Origin: Azoarcus sp. PA01
GTDB taxonomy: Bacteria; Pseudomonadota; Gammaproteobacteria; Burkholderiales; Rhodocyclaceae
Reading direction: 5' to 3'
Length of the DNA: 64,000 nucleotides
Assembly (NCBI GenBank): GCA_001274695.2
Contig: LARU01000005.1
Span: forward strand, 162,856-226,855
Each line of letters opens with the position of its first letter. The first letter of the stretch is position 1. The position numbers and the translations under genes were made by a program. Under the pieces are notes generated by a model that saw nothing but the letters and a program-made list of their open reading frames with translations, made no database searches and had not been told where the DNA came from. Below are positions 37,663 to 46,141 of the stretch, one piece after another.

Positions 37663-39881
37663 CGACTCCTTCCCTTCGACGTTTGGATCGAACCCCGGGG
37701 GGTGACGGTGACGGGATCGCCGACCGCTACACGGGACAAGCGCCGGGCCGTGGCGTGGTCGATGGACAGAACCATGACAACGTCAGCATCGTCTCGCCTG
37801 AGAAGAGCCGACGTCTGACCCTCGACATGACGAAGGCCAGCAAATGAAAAACCACGGGCATTCACATTATATAGACTGTTTTTCGTTATATCGAAGTATT
37901 TTAGGTGCTTATCTTTGCCCTCGGCGAGGGATTTGTCCGCTGCAGCCTGTTGCGCGGGTTTCAGCCGTCCTGCCCCAACAGCGTCCCGTCGCAATGCGTG
38001 ATCTGATTGGGCTCCTTGCTGCTCCACGTGACGATGAACATCACGCGGCAATAGCACTTCACTTCCGCTGGCGATGCGAACCACACCGAGTTCGGACATT
38101 CCTCGCAAACGGTGCTGGCTTTGGGGCGGCGGAACTCGTCCAAGGCCTCCAACGTTGGGCTTGCGGCCGACATGGGCGGAGGCGTCCATGCCCGCCCCGC
38201 CTCTGGTGTCGTTGCCGCCTCGGCCGGCTCCAGCCCCGGTTCGGGTAAGGTTGTCGTCGGCAGCGGCGCTTGGTCCAGCGCCGCCAAGGCGGCGTCGATC
38301 AGTTCGTCCTCGCTCAGTTCGTGCCGCTCGCTCATAGGCTTTCTCCTTGCTCAAAAGCTGTTGCCGCCGCAATTCCAAAGCGGAATCGGCAAACGTGATA
38401 GGTAGCTGGGAATCGACGGCAGTCCTGATAACTTGAGCCTTGAAGTCGGGGGTGCCGTTGACGGTGATCTGGCTGCCATACCGCTCCATCGCCAGACGCA
38501 GCGCGGCTTGCACCCCCTCGCGCGTGGCCTCGCGGGAAACCTGGAGCTTGTCGCCATCGTCGCGGACAGCCGACTGGCCGACGCGGAAGATGATCGTGCC
38601 CTTCTTGGTGATGTTGTCCAGAACATGGGCGCGCTCGGGCTTCGCTGCACCCTGTCCGGCGACGGTGTTGCCCTTGAGGCCCTGGGCCGCCTCACGACCC
38701 CGCAGGGCGGCCAACGCGTCCGCATTGCCCTGTAGGGCCTCCTGCTTCAACCAGTCCGTCCACGCCCGCCGCTGGAAGCCCTGGTAGAGCTTTTCCCGTT
38801 CTTTCGCATACTCCTCATGGATCTCGGTCAGCTGGTCGCGCAGGGCAGTACTGGCCTGCGAATAGAGCACCTTCTTGCCGACGCCCTGGCTGTCGACAAC
38901 CTTGAGGGTCGCGCGCCGGAGCCGGTTGGCCCGCTTCGCACCCTCTACAGCACGATCCTTGCGGCGCCGGGCTTTCGCCAGCGCGTCGGCTCGTGCCGCT
39001 GTGAGGGTCTGCTGCTCGGCCTTGTACCGCGCATAGAGCTCGACCGTATTGACGCGCAGGCGAATGGGAGACTTTTCGTATTGCCGCCGGATCTTCGGCT
39101 TCGCCAGCCGATCCGGCGACGGCTCGAAGGGACCAAGCCGGGCCTCAAGACCCGGTTTGGAAAGCTCACGGGCGAGGGTGCTGGCTTTGACTCGCGTACC
39201 GTCTGCCGCTTCTACAACCAAGCCATTGCCGCGCTCGCGCAGCGCAAGGCCGTTTTCCCTCATGACCTGGTGCAGCTCGGTCCACGATTGCGCCCCGCGC
39301 ATTTCCTTCAAGCATTCCCGCCGGACCCAGCCCACTAGGCTTTCGACGCCCGCATGACGCTCCATGTCCGCGGCGCGCCCCTCGGCCATCGAGCGCCGCG
39401 ATTGGTGGTTGTCCTGCTCCAGCCCGTAATCCCGCTCGAGCACGGCGCACAGATCCGCAAGGATGCGATAGGACTGGAACGGCTCATGCATCGTGTGCCG
39501 CTCCGGGTGGATCTTGTTGATGGCGATGTGAAGGTGAAGATTGTCGGTGTCATGGTGTACCGCACTGACACGCTGGTGCTCGCCGTAACCGAGGCCGTCA
39601 GAGATACGTTCCTCAATCGCTTTCAAAGTCTCCACGCTCGGGTGTTCACCGGGCCGAAAACTCACCAGCAGGTGACTGGTCTTGTCGCCGGCCGCCCGGG
39701 TGTTCTGCCGCTGCGTAGCAAGCACTTCCCCGATGACCGCCTGCAGGGTGGCGGCCTCGCAATTCGTAGCTGTGACCTGCCCGAGGCGTTCCGTTTTGTC
39801 TTGCTCGTCGGTGATGTACTCTACCAGCTCGGCGAAGTCGCTCTTGGCAAGGGACCGCATTGGGACGTGCTTCGCGATCAC
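37659..39881 (-). CDS. traI: TraI relaxase (MOBP/IncP type)
   Basis: In this 740-residue relaxase the three catalytic residues fall at the RP4 positions: Tyr22 (VEYITDEQ), Ser74 (LLVSFRPG) and His116 in the HHDTDNLHLHIAINK metal motif. It nicks oriT and stays covalently bound to the 5' end. The start GTG matches the RP4 N-terminus IAKHVPMRS. The C-terminal part (about 520-640) is Gly/Arg/Ala-rich and low in complexity where a second gene is read in another frame. A KorB operator lies just upstream. Confidence 0.95.
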   Translation of the reverse strand: MIAKHVPMRSLAKSDFAELVEYITDEQDKTERLGQVTATNCEAATLQAVIGEVLATQRQNTRAAGDKTSHLLVSFRPGEHPSVETLKAIEERISDGLGYGEHQRVSAVHHDTDNLHLHIAINKIHPERHTMHEPFQSYRILADLCAVLERDYGLEQDNHQSRRSMAEGRAADMERHAGVESLVGWVRRECLKEMRGAQSWTELHQVMRENGLALRERGNGLVVEAADGTRVKASTLARELSKPGLEARLGPFEPSPDRLAKPKIRRQYEKSPIRLRVNTVELYARYKAEQQTLTAARADALAKARRRKDRAVEGAKRANRLRRATLKVVDSQGVGKKVLYSQASTALRDQLTEIHEEYAKEREKLYQGFQRRAWTDWLKQEALQGNADALAALRGREAAQGLKGNTVAGQGAAKPERAHVLDNITKKGTIIFRVGQSAVRDDGDKLQVSREATREGVQAALRLAMERYGSQITVNGTPDFKAQVIRTAVDSQLPITFADSALELRRQQLLSKEKAYERAARTERGRTDRRRLGGAGPSAAADDNLTRTGAGAGRGGNDTRGGAGMDASAHVGRKPNVGGLGRVPPPQSQHRLRGMSELGVVRIASGSEVLLPRDVHRHVEQQGAQSDHALRRDAVGAGRLKPAQQAAADKSLAEGKDKHLKYFDITKNSLYNVNARGFSFAGLRHVEGQTSALLRRDDADVVMVLSIDHATARRLSRVAVGDPVTVTPRGSIQTSKGRSR
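37961..38335 (-). CDS. traH: TraH-like gene nested inside traI in another frame
   Basis: This 124-residue acidic protein begins MSERHELSEDELIDAALAAL, followed by a Pro/Thr/Glu-rich middle and a Cys-containing tail (VCEECPNSVWF...CYCRVMFIVTW). It lies wholly within traI in a different frame on the same strand. RP4 traH occupies the same place, encoded inside traI, and is an acidic relaxosome-stabilising protein. The traI frame here is low-complexity, suggesting that the nested gene is the one constrained. The ATG is preceded by ggagaaag. Confidence 0.65.
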   Translation of the reverse strand: MSERHELSEDELIDAALAALDQAPLPTTTLPEPGLEPAEAATTPEAGRAWTPPPMSAASPTLEALDEFRRPKASTVCEECPNSVWFASPAEVKCYCRVMFIVTWSSKEPNQITHCDGTLLGQDG

Positions 39882-39897
39882 GCGCGAGCCCCGGCGT

Positions 39898-39910
39898 TTT
39901 AGCGGCTAAA
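39898..39910. promoter_or_regulatory. KorB operator between traJ and traI
   Basis: TTTAGCGGCTAAA is a perfect IncP-1 KorB operator, extended to a 15-bp palindrome by flanking T and A. It sits in the short gap between traJ and traI, about 17 bases before the traI start. Confidence 0.85.
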
Positions 39911-39914
39911 AGGA

Positions 39915-40289
39915 TCATCGCTCGGCCCTCGGCATGACGACGGTCATCATGACCTGCCCCATCTCGTCCTGGGTCGCCTCGATGCGGGACAGGACCGCGC
40001 GAATAGTCGCCTCGCCAAACTGCGTGGTGCGCTCGTCGTTGGTGAGCCAAAGCTTCAGCAGCCCGCCGAGGCGGCCAAGATCGCCATTGATTCGGGCGAG
40101 TTCGCGCACCTGCTCGTAATCGACCACACCACCGATGCGGTAGCCCTGCCCGACTTCGCGCAGAAAGCGGGCAACGCTCATCCCGGCTCGCCGGGCCTGA
40201 TCTTCGATCAGCTTCTTCTCTTCCGGGAACACAGGCACCCGTAGGTGGTGCTTGCGCTTCCCGGCGGTTGGCCTTGCGCCTTTCCGCAT
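39915..40289 (-). CDS. traJ: TraJ oriT-binding relaxosome protein
   Basis: This 124-residue protein is close to RP4 TraJ (123): VFPEEKKLIEDQARRAGMSVARFL then VGQGYRIGGVVDYEQVRELARINGDLGRLGGLLKLWLT. It binds an inverted repeat next to the nic site and recruits TraI. The ATG MRKGARPTAGKRKHH, with gagg upstream, gives the RP4-like length; longer starts are possible. It is the first gene of the leftward transfer operon, reading away from oriT. Confidence 0.92.
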   Translation of the reverse strand: MRKGARPTAGKRKHHLRVPVFPEEKKLIEDQARRAGMSVARFLREVGQGYRIGGVVDYEQVRELARINGDLGRLGGLLKLWLTNDERTTQFGEATIRAVLSRIEATQDEMGQVMMTVVMPRAER

Positions 40290-40334
40290 CGTCCAAACCT
40301 CGCTTGTCATGCCGGCGGTAGCCGGCCCAGCCTC

Positions 40335-40470
40335 GCAGAGCAGGATGCCCGTTGAGCGCCCCCGGCGCGAATAAGGGATAGCGAAGTTAGATAACCGGCT
40401 CCGCTGGTTAGCTAACTTCGCCCATCCTGCCCGCCATTCGGCGTTCATTACCCCAGGAAAAGTCTACGCC
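40335..40470 (+). other. oriT: IncP-type origin of transfer (oriT)
   Basis: The block has the RP4 oriT plan in the same order. First comes gcagagcagga and cccgttgagc, then gcgaataagggata, then a TraJ-type inverted repeat GCGAAGTTAGATAACC / GGTTAGCTAACTTCGC (40381-40396 and 40406-40421, one mismatch). The nic core ATCCTGCCCG follows (nick expected between G40429 and C40430), then caggaaaagtctacgcc. It lies between divergent traJ and traK, as in RP4. Confidence 0.92.
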
Positions 40471-40664
40471 ATCACTTTTGATTTATCCGCAGTGGCGCGC
40501 AAAACAAGTGTAAAACATTTAATGGATATAGCGAAATTACGTGAACGCTCCCATAATCCCTGTGCCGTAATGGTATGGACACGATGTAGTTGCACCTTTT
40601 CGCGGTCTTGTTACACGCCGCATAGCGCAAGAATTGAAGCGACGGGACCTATGGAACGAGCACG
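40471..40664. other. traK leader and promoter region
   Basis: These AT-rich bases between oriT and traK should hold the divergent tra promoters and the TraK-binding region, as in RP4. I see A/T-rich tracts (for example acatttaatggatatagcg) but no convincing -35/-10 pair and no gene. Confidence 0.4.
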
Positions 40665-41072
40665 ATGGCGAAGAGCTACACCGAAGAACTTGCCGGGTGG
40701 GTGAGCAAACACAAGACACAAAGACCGCGCCAGGACAAGAACATCGTTGCGTTCTTGGCCGTGAAGGGCGACGTGAAGGCAGCGCTCGATGCAGGCTACT
40801 CCATGAAAACCATCTGGGAGCACCTGCACGAAACGAAGCGCATCGAGTATCGCTATGAGACTTTCACGCTGCATGTGAAGCGGTACATCCGGGCCAAGCC
40901 TCGAGCCGAACACCAAGTCGAGCAGCAGCTACCGCAGGAGCAGAGCAAGCCACAAGTTCTGGCGGCCCCAACGAAGCCCGACCAGGCGCAAAGCGAGCCC
41001 CGAAAGACCTCGCTGCCCTCCGTGGGAGGCTTCACGTTCAACGCAACACCGAAGAAAGAGGACTTGTTCTAA
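40665..41072 (+). CDS. traK: TraK oriT-binding protein
   Basis: These 135 residues match RP4 TraK (134) in plan: MAKSYTEELAGWVSKHK, then VAFLAVKGDVKAALDAGYSMKTIWEHLHET with a helix-turn-helix-like pattern, a basic stretch, a Pro/Gln/Ala-rich linker and the conserved ending GFTFNATPKKEDLF. RP4 TraK binds and bends oriT to assemble the relaxosome. It is the first rightward gene after oriT, and its stop overlaps traL (TAATG). Confidence 0.92.
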   Translation: MAKSYTEELAGWVSKHKTQRPRQDKNIVAFLAVKGDVKAALDAGYSMKTIWEHLHETKRIEYRYETFTLHVKRYIRAKPRAEHQVEQQLPQEQSKPQVLAAPTKPDQAQSEPRKTSLPSVGGFTFNATPKKEDLF

Positions 41073-41797
41073 TGGCCAAGATCCACATGGTTCTGCAAGG
41101 GAAAGGCGGCGTCGGCAAGTCGATGATCTCGGCGGTCATTGCGCAGTACAAGGCAGGGAAGGGGCAGAAGCCCATATGCATTGACACGGATCCGGTCAAT
41201 GCGACGTTCGAGGGATACAAGGCCCTCGACGTGCGGCGCCTCAACATCCTGGAGGGCGATGAGATCAACACCAGGAACTTCGATATCCTGGTCGAGCAGA
41301 TCGCCACCGCCGAGGTCGACGTCATCGTCGACAACGGTGCCAGCTCTTTCGTGCCGCTCTCGCACTACCTCATTAGCAACCAGGTGCCGGCGCTACTCCG
41401 GGACATGGGGCATGAGCTGGTGGTGCACACCGTCATTACGGGCGGGCAGGCTCTCCAAGATACGGTGAGCGGTTTCGCCCAGCTCGCCAGCCAATTCCCC
41501 GCCGAATGCCTGTTCGTCGCCTGGCTGAACCCCTATTGGGGCGCCATCGAGCACGAGGGCAAGGGGTTCGAGCAAATGAAGGCGTACATCACGAACAAGG
41601 ATCGCGTGTCGGCCATCATCCAGATTCCGTCGCTCAAGGAAGAAACCTACGGCCGCGACTTTACGGAAATGCTCCAAGCTCGCCTTACCTTTGATGAGGC
41701 CTTGGCGATGAGCTCTCTCACGATCATGACGCGGCAGCGGCTCAAGATCGTGAAAGGCCAGCTCTTCGCCCAGCTCGAGAATACGGCGGTGCTGTGA
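41072..41797 (+). CDS. traL: TraL ParA-like ATPase
   Basis: This 241-residue protein of the MinD/ParA fold has the deviant Walker A GKGGVGKS at residues 10-17 and IDTDPVNATFEGY for the Asp-containing switch. In RP4 TraL is an accessory gene of the traKLM operon with little known function. Translation is coupled to traK by a one-base overlap and to traM in the same manner. Confidence 0.9.
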   Translation: MAKIHMVLQGKGGVGKSMISAVIAQYKAGKGQKPICIDTDPVNATFEGYKALDVRRLNILEGDEINTRNFDILVEQIATAEVDVIVDNGASSFVPLSHYLISNQVPALLRDMGHELVVHTVITGGQALQDTVSGFAQLASQFPAECLFVAWLNPYWGAIEHEGKGFEQMKAYITNKDRVSAIIQIPSLKEETYGRDFTEMLQARLTFDEALAMSSLTIMTRQRLKIVKGQLFAQLENTAVL

Positions 41798-42231
41798 TGT
41801 CGGACAAGATCGAGTCGATCATCAAGGAGATCGCGGCCAAGCACGGCATCGCCGTTGGCCGCGATGATCCGATCCTGGTCCTGCAAACGATCAATGAGCG
41901 ACTGATGCAGGACAGCGCGGTCGCCCAGCAGGAAACGCTGGACCGCTTCAAGGAAGAACTGGAATCCATCGCACACCGGTGGGGCGAAGACGCCAAGAGC
42001 AAGGCGGAACGGACGTTGAATGCGGCGCTGACAGCGAGTAAGGAAACCATGATGAAAGGGATGCAGGAGGGTGCGAAAGCGGCCGCCGAATCGGCGCGCT
42101 GCGAGGTGGAGGCCGCGGTCGGGCGGCTCGCCGGCTCAATCCGGGACGGCCGGCGGATCGCGATCATGAACATGATCGCGGGCGCCCTGGCTGTCTTTGC
42201 AGCAGCCATGGCGCTGCTCTCGACGTTATGA
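41797..42231 (+). CDS. traM: TraM accessory transfer protein
   Basis: This is a 144-residue, mainly helical protein with an Ala/Glu/Lys-rich central helix (about 55-115) and a C-terminal membrane segment (ALAVFAAAMALLSTL). It is the third gene of the traKLM operon, the place and approximate length of RP4 TraM, which assists transfer efficiency. The ATG overlapping the traL stop is preferred to a GTG one codon earlier. An intrinsic terminator begins at its stop codon. Confidence 0.85.
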   Translation: MSDKIESIIKEIAAKHGIAVGRDDPILVLQTINERLMQDSAVAQQETLDRFKEELESIAHRWGEDAKSKAERTLNAALTASKETMMKGMQEGAKAAAESARCEVEAAVGRLAGSIRDGRRIAIMNMIAGALAVFAAAMALLSTL

Positions 42232-42266
42232 AACCGGCGGATAGGGAGATCCAGACCGGTTTTTTT
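42231..42266 (+). terminator. Intrinsic terminator of traKLM
   Basis: AAACCGG and CCGGTTT form a seven-base stem whose right arm runs into seven T in a row. The left arm starts at the traM stop codon. Confidence 0.85.
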
Positions 42267-42390
42267 ATGGCTCAGGTTGACGCTTTGACACTAAATCCGT
42301 TTTGGGTATCTCGGGTCGGGCGCCGGGCGATGACCTCCTGGGCGGCGGCCGGGGCCAGTGCCGTCGTGGCCGACTCAGGGAGCCAGGCGC

Positions 42391-43240
42391 CTAAGAACCT
42401 GCTCAAAGTCTCTGGAGTTATGAGAACTTTGAGGAATGAGGAAGAGCTATCCGAGCGCCATCAGTGGCGAACAGTTCGAGCTCATCCGTCCGCTGCTGGA
42501 GAGTGCGCGCAGGAAGACCTGTCCGAGGCGCGTGGACCTGTACGAAGTGTTCTGCGCGGTGTTGTATCTGCTCAGGAGTGGCTGCCAGTGGCGCATGCTG
42601 CCCGAGGGGTTTCCCAAATGGCGCACCGTGCACGCGTACTTTGCCATCTGGAGCGAGCCGCGCGAGGGTGGTAGCCTGCTGGAGCAGACTTTAAAAAATC
42701 AGGGTGGCGCGGCCCGGCAGAGACTGGAGCGCAACGCCTGCAGCACGCTCTTGATCGTGGACGCGCAAAGCGTGAAGAACACGGATACGGCGGCCCAGAA
42801 GGGCTATGACGCGGGCAAGAAGGTGTCGGGGATCAAGCGCCCCATCGCGGTCGACACCCAAGGCTTGCCATATGCGGTGGCGGTGAACAGGGCTGAGGTG
42901 ACGGACCGCAAGGGCGCGCTGCAGGCGGCTGCGTCGTTGCAAGCCTGGGCTCGAGCGGGTGCAAAGCGTGCTGTGCGACAGCGCCTATATGGGCCAGCCC
43001 TTCGCGCAGGGCGTGCGCGAGATCCTGGGTCAGGGCGTGACGGTGCAGATCGCCAAGCGCCGCGAACCCCACGCGTTCAAGGTGATGCCCAAGCGCGGAA
43101 TCGTCGAGCGCAGCTTTGCCTGGCTGGAAAAGAACATGCGACTATGGAAGAACTGCGAGCGGCTGCTCAACACCAGCTTGCAGTTCATCCACCTCTCATT
43201 CCTGGCCCTTTTGCTCAATAGACTTTAAACAGGTTCTCAG
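42391..43240. mobile_element. IS5-family insertion sequence closing the tra module
   Basis: The terminal repeats are ctaagaacctgctcaaagtc on the left and, inverted on the right, ctgagaacctgtttaaagtc, with about four mismatches in 20. The body is about 0.84 kb and holds one disrupted transposase. The flanking trinucleotides (taa, tca) differ, so no clean target duplication is evident. The IS sits just beyond the traM terminator and may have cut the plasmid-derived segment from its remaining part. Confidence 0.8.
42436..43228 (+). pseudogene. IS5-family transposase with frame change
   Basis: The first frame gives YPSAISGEQFELIRPLL, SGCQWRMLPEGFPKW and LLIVDAQSVKNTD (first catalytic Asp) up to about residue 170. 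The second frame continues PGLERVQSVLCDSAYMG (second Asp) and RGIVERSFAWLEKNMRLWKN (catalytic Glu). The shift lies near 42935-42950. Some IS5 subgroups use a programmed shift, but it is usually earlier in the gene, so I favour a mutation. Confidence 0.8.
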
Positions 43241-43364
43241 GAATTCTTCCATTTTCCTGAAAACAGCGGCTGGTCAAGTGCATCGCATTTCTCCCGTGTT
43301 GCGAAAGAATTCGAATCGACGATTTATACCTGCCTTCCGTGGCCTTCAGGGGTCACACATCCCT

Positions 43365-43940
43365 TCACTCCCCTCGGAGCCAGCGACGTAGCAATTTCGT
43401 GATGACCGGCATCACGACGTACGTCAGCAGGACCACCGCGATCGGAATCAGCACCATCGTAGCCATATACACCGGCAGCCCTTCGAGCACGGGTCGCAAT
43501 ACCATCAGCAGGGGCGTGATCGTCAGATACACGCCCAGCCCGCTGGCGATCATCATCTTGTGGCGGGGGGGTGGAATCATCGGCTGGGGCGAGCCGGCGT
43601 TTGCCGGCAACTGAAACCATGTTTCCAAACCGACGGCCTGCTCGATCAGCACCGGTGCGCTCTCCACCGATTCGAGTTGCCTCACCAGTTCCAGCCGTTG
43701 CGCAGAATCCTCCCATCGCCGCAGGCTTGCGAAGCTGTCGAAACTCATGATGATTCGGTACGCACGTTCTCCGGTGCCGGTGGGTTTGAGGATAGTGGCA
43801 CCCAGGTTGCCCGGGAACTGGCGCGCCGCCCGAACGCCTCCACCGATGAGGACTTCCCACTCCGTCTCCCGCCCGAGTTTCGGCACCCGCGTAACCATCA
43901 GGGTTACAGGATCCTTGAGTACCTGCTCTTCAGCAATCAA
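43365..43940 (-). CDS. Antibiotic-biosynthesis-monooxygenase-domain protein with membrane anchor
   Basis: This 191-residue protein has an N-terminal ABM (ferredoxin-like) domain of about 100 residues (DPVTLMVTRVPKLGRETEWEVLIGG...AYRIIMSFDSFASLRRWEDS). Two hydrophobic helices near the C-terminus follow (about 130-150 and 155-178). ABM domains bind or oxidise small aromatic and quinone substrates without cofactor; the anchored form is of unknown role. It is the last gene of the leftward TRAP/UbiD cluster, 34 bases after the permease. Confidence 0.8.
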   Translation of the reverse strand: MIAEEQVLKDPVTLMVTRVPKLGRETEWEVLIGGGVRAARQFPGNLGATILKPTGTGERAYRIIMSFDSFASLRRWEDSAQRLELVRQLESVESAPVLIEQAVGLETWFQLPANAGSPQPMIPPPRHKMMIASGLGVYLTITPLLMVLRPVLEGLPVYMATMVLIPIAVVLLTYVVMPVITKLLRRWLRGE

Positions 43941-43974
43941 TCACGCTCCCTCCTCTGCTGCTGTGCTTTGTCCG

Positions 43975-45906
43975 TCAAGGAGTCGATTTTCCGTGAGAGT
44001 CGTCCACACCTGAACGGACACGTATCGCCATCCATGCTCCGAATACTGCGGCAATTCCCCCAGCTACCTGCACCTTAGGCGAGGGAGCCAACAGCCCAAG
44101 TCCCGCGACCAGGAAACACAAGCGCTGCACAATGTCGAGCGACCGTTTCCAGAAACCTTCGGCAGCCAGACACAGACAGACGACGGCAAGGATCACCGCC
44201 AGACAGGCAAATGCAATCTGCAGCGGCGTCCCCGAGAGGAGAATGCCGTCGTTATACACGAAGGCAAAAGGAACGACGAACGCGATCATCGCCATTCTCA
44301 CCGCCGCCAGTCCGACGGCAAGAGGGTTGGCGAGCGCGATCGGGGCAGCGGCAAACGCGGCAACGGCGATCGGCGGTGTCATCGCCGACAGGCTAGCGTA
44401 ATAGACAAGAAACAGATGCGCAGCGATCAGCGAAACGCCCAGCTTCGTGAGCGCCGGCGCGACCAGCACCGCGGCGAGGATGTACACGCTGGGGGTCGGC
44501 ATCCCCATGCCCAGCACCAGCGTGATGACTGCGGCGACCACCAGCGACAAAAACAGATCCGTGCCGGCAAGGAGGAAGATGAGTTCGGTCACCTTTGCGC
44601 CGAGTCCGGTCATCGACAGCCCGCCGACGACCAGTCCCGCAGCCGCACAGGCGGCGACGACCGGCACAACTCGCAACGTCGCTTCCGCGAGAATCTCATA
44701 GAACGCCTTGAAACTGAGACGGGTCTCGCGCTTGTACATCGCCACCGCGATCACTGCGAGGGTGCCGAATGCGGCGACGAAATTGGGGGAGTAGCCTATC
44801 AGCAGCGCCACCACTAGAGCGATCAATGGGACCAGGAACATCCCTCCTCGTCGCATCGTATCGCCGAAGGCCGGCACGTTGTCGAGACCGGCGATTCCCA
44901 GCTTGAGGGAATTGAGGTGCACCTGCAGATAAACGCAGAAATAGTAGAGAAATGCCGGGATGATCGCTGCGACGGCGATATCGGTGTAAGGGATGCCCGT
45001 GAACTCGGCCATGATGAAAGCAGCCGAACCCATGACGGGGGGCAGGATGCTGCCGCCGGTGGAGGCGGCGACCTCGATTCCGCCGGCAAGGGCGCCCGTG
45101 TAGCCCAGCTTCTTCATCATCGGAATCGTGATCGAACCGGTGGTGACCACATCGGCCGTGGGACTTCCGGAAATGGTCCCATAAAGCCCCGACGACACCA
45201 CCGCGATCTTCGCCGGCCCTCCGGGACTCTTGCCGCTCACGGCTGAAGCGGCATCGAAGAAGAAATCGCCGCCTCCCGTGCGCGACAGAAAGGTTCCGAA
45301 CAGGCCGAACAGAAAGACATAAGTCAACGCAACTCTGATCGGCGCACCAAAGATGCCGTCGGTCGTGAAGGCAAGGATATCGAGAAAGTGGAGATAGTCG
45401 ATCGAACCGTGGCCAAGCACTCCGGGCAATCGGTCGCCCCACAGATTGTAGCCAAGGAACACCAGCACGATCGTCGTCAGTCCCGGGCCGACCGTGCGTC
45501 GCGTCGCTTCGAGAGTGATGAGCAGCAGCCCGCTTCCGCAAATAATGTCCCACAAAGTCAGCTCGTCGAGGAGCGTGATCCGAGTCACGATGCGCTCATT
45601 GTGAAACCAGAAATAAGCGGAAATTCCAATGCTCGCCGCTGAGAACAGCAGATCGCATACCGGAACCCGCTCCCGGCTCGAGGCTGCAGTCGCCCCGGTC
45701 GTCAGGAAGACCAATGCCAGCATCAAGCCAAGGAATACGATGGTCATTGCATAGATCTGGACAATCTGGATCGTCGTCACCCAGACGATGCCCAGCGCGA
45801 TCAGGGCCGCAAAGGGTTTCAGAAGTTGACCGGCCCAACTAGCGGGATCTCGGCGCGCACCGGTCGTGAAAAACTTGTTAAAGAAATCGAGGCTCATACT
45901 GGACAT
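43975..45906 (-). CDS. Fused TRAP transporter permease (DctQ-DctM type)
   Basis: This 643-residue membrane protein has about four N-terminal helices (small subunit) followed by a large DctM-like domain with many helices, including GGSILPPVMGSAAFIMAEFTG and GMGMPTPSVYILAAVLVAPAL, conserved in TAXI-type TRAP permeases. It imports an organic acid using the sodium gradient, with the receptor encoded upstream. The ATG giving MSSMSLDFF has ggggaga upstream. A perfect CCATTC-N5-GAATGG repeat stands 36 bases before the start. Confidence 0.92.
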   Translation of the reverse strand: MSSMSLDFFNKFFTTGARRDPASWAGQLLKPFAALIALGIVWVTTIQIVQIYAMTIVFLGLMLALVFLTTGATAASSRERVPVCDLLFSAASIGISAYFWFHNERIVTRITLLDELTLWDIICGSGLLLITLEATRRTVGPGLTTIVLVFLGYNLWGDRLPGVLGHGSIDYLHFLDILAFTTDGIFGAPIRVALTYVFLFGLFGTFLSRTGGGDFFFDAASAVSGKSPGGPAKIAVVSSGLYGTISGSPTADVVTTGSITIPMMKKLGYTGALAGGIEVAASTGGSILPPVMGSAAFIMAEFTGIPYTDIAVAAIIPAFLYYFCVYLQVHLNSLKLGIAGLDNVPAFGDTMRRGGMFLVPLIALVVALLIGYSPNFVAAFGTLAVIAVAMYKRETRLSFKAFYEILAEATLRVVPVVAACAAAGLVVGGLSMTGLGAKVTELIFLLAGTDLFLSLVVAAVITLVLGMGMPTPSVYILAAVLVAPALTKLGVSLIAAHLFLVYYASLSAMTPPIAVAAFAAAPIALANPLAVGLAAVRMAMIAFVVPFAFVYNDGILLSGTPLQIAFACLAVILAVVCLCLAAEGFWKRSLDIVQRLCFLVAGLGLLAPSPKVQVAGGIAAVFGAWMAIRVRSGVDDSHGKSTP

Positions 45907-45941
45907 GCTCGGTTCTCCCCAATGCCAGGAGCGTCTGCAGG

Positions 45942-45958
45942 CCATTCATATGGAATGG
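45942..45958 (-). promoter_or_regulatory. Inverted repeat upstream of the TRAP permease
   Basis: CCATTC-ATATG-GAATGG is a perfect six-base inverted repeat located 36 bases upstream of the permease start codon. It could be an operator or an mRNA hairpin near the ribosome site; it differs from the IclR-like sites further upstream. Confidence 0.4.
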
Positions 45959-46141
45959 ATCTCCGGTCGCGCGTCGAAGATGAACGAACGCTCGAGAGGT
46001 ATAAACCGGAGCTGCACGCAGCGACGATCAGACGGATCTATTCGGACCCGCCCAAGAGCAATCAATGACCTTGCCGCAATTCATCTCGACAAGGACCGGA
46101 GCGCGGTGAAATTTATCCACCGCGGCTCTGATTGGTCATAT

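Noticed and set aside
35869..37818. 649-residue open frame opposite traG
   Set aside because: An antisense shadow of the coupling-protein gene, whose Walker motifs are on the other strand.
42935..42960. Programmed frameshift in the IS5 transposase
   Set aside because: The change lies late in the gene and no slippery sequence with a stem is evident; mutation is simpler.
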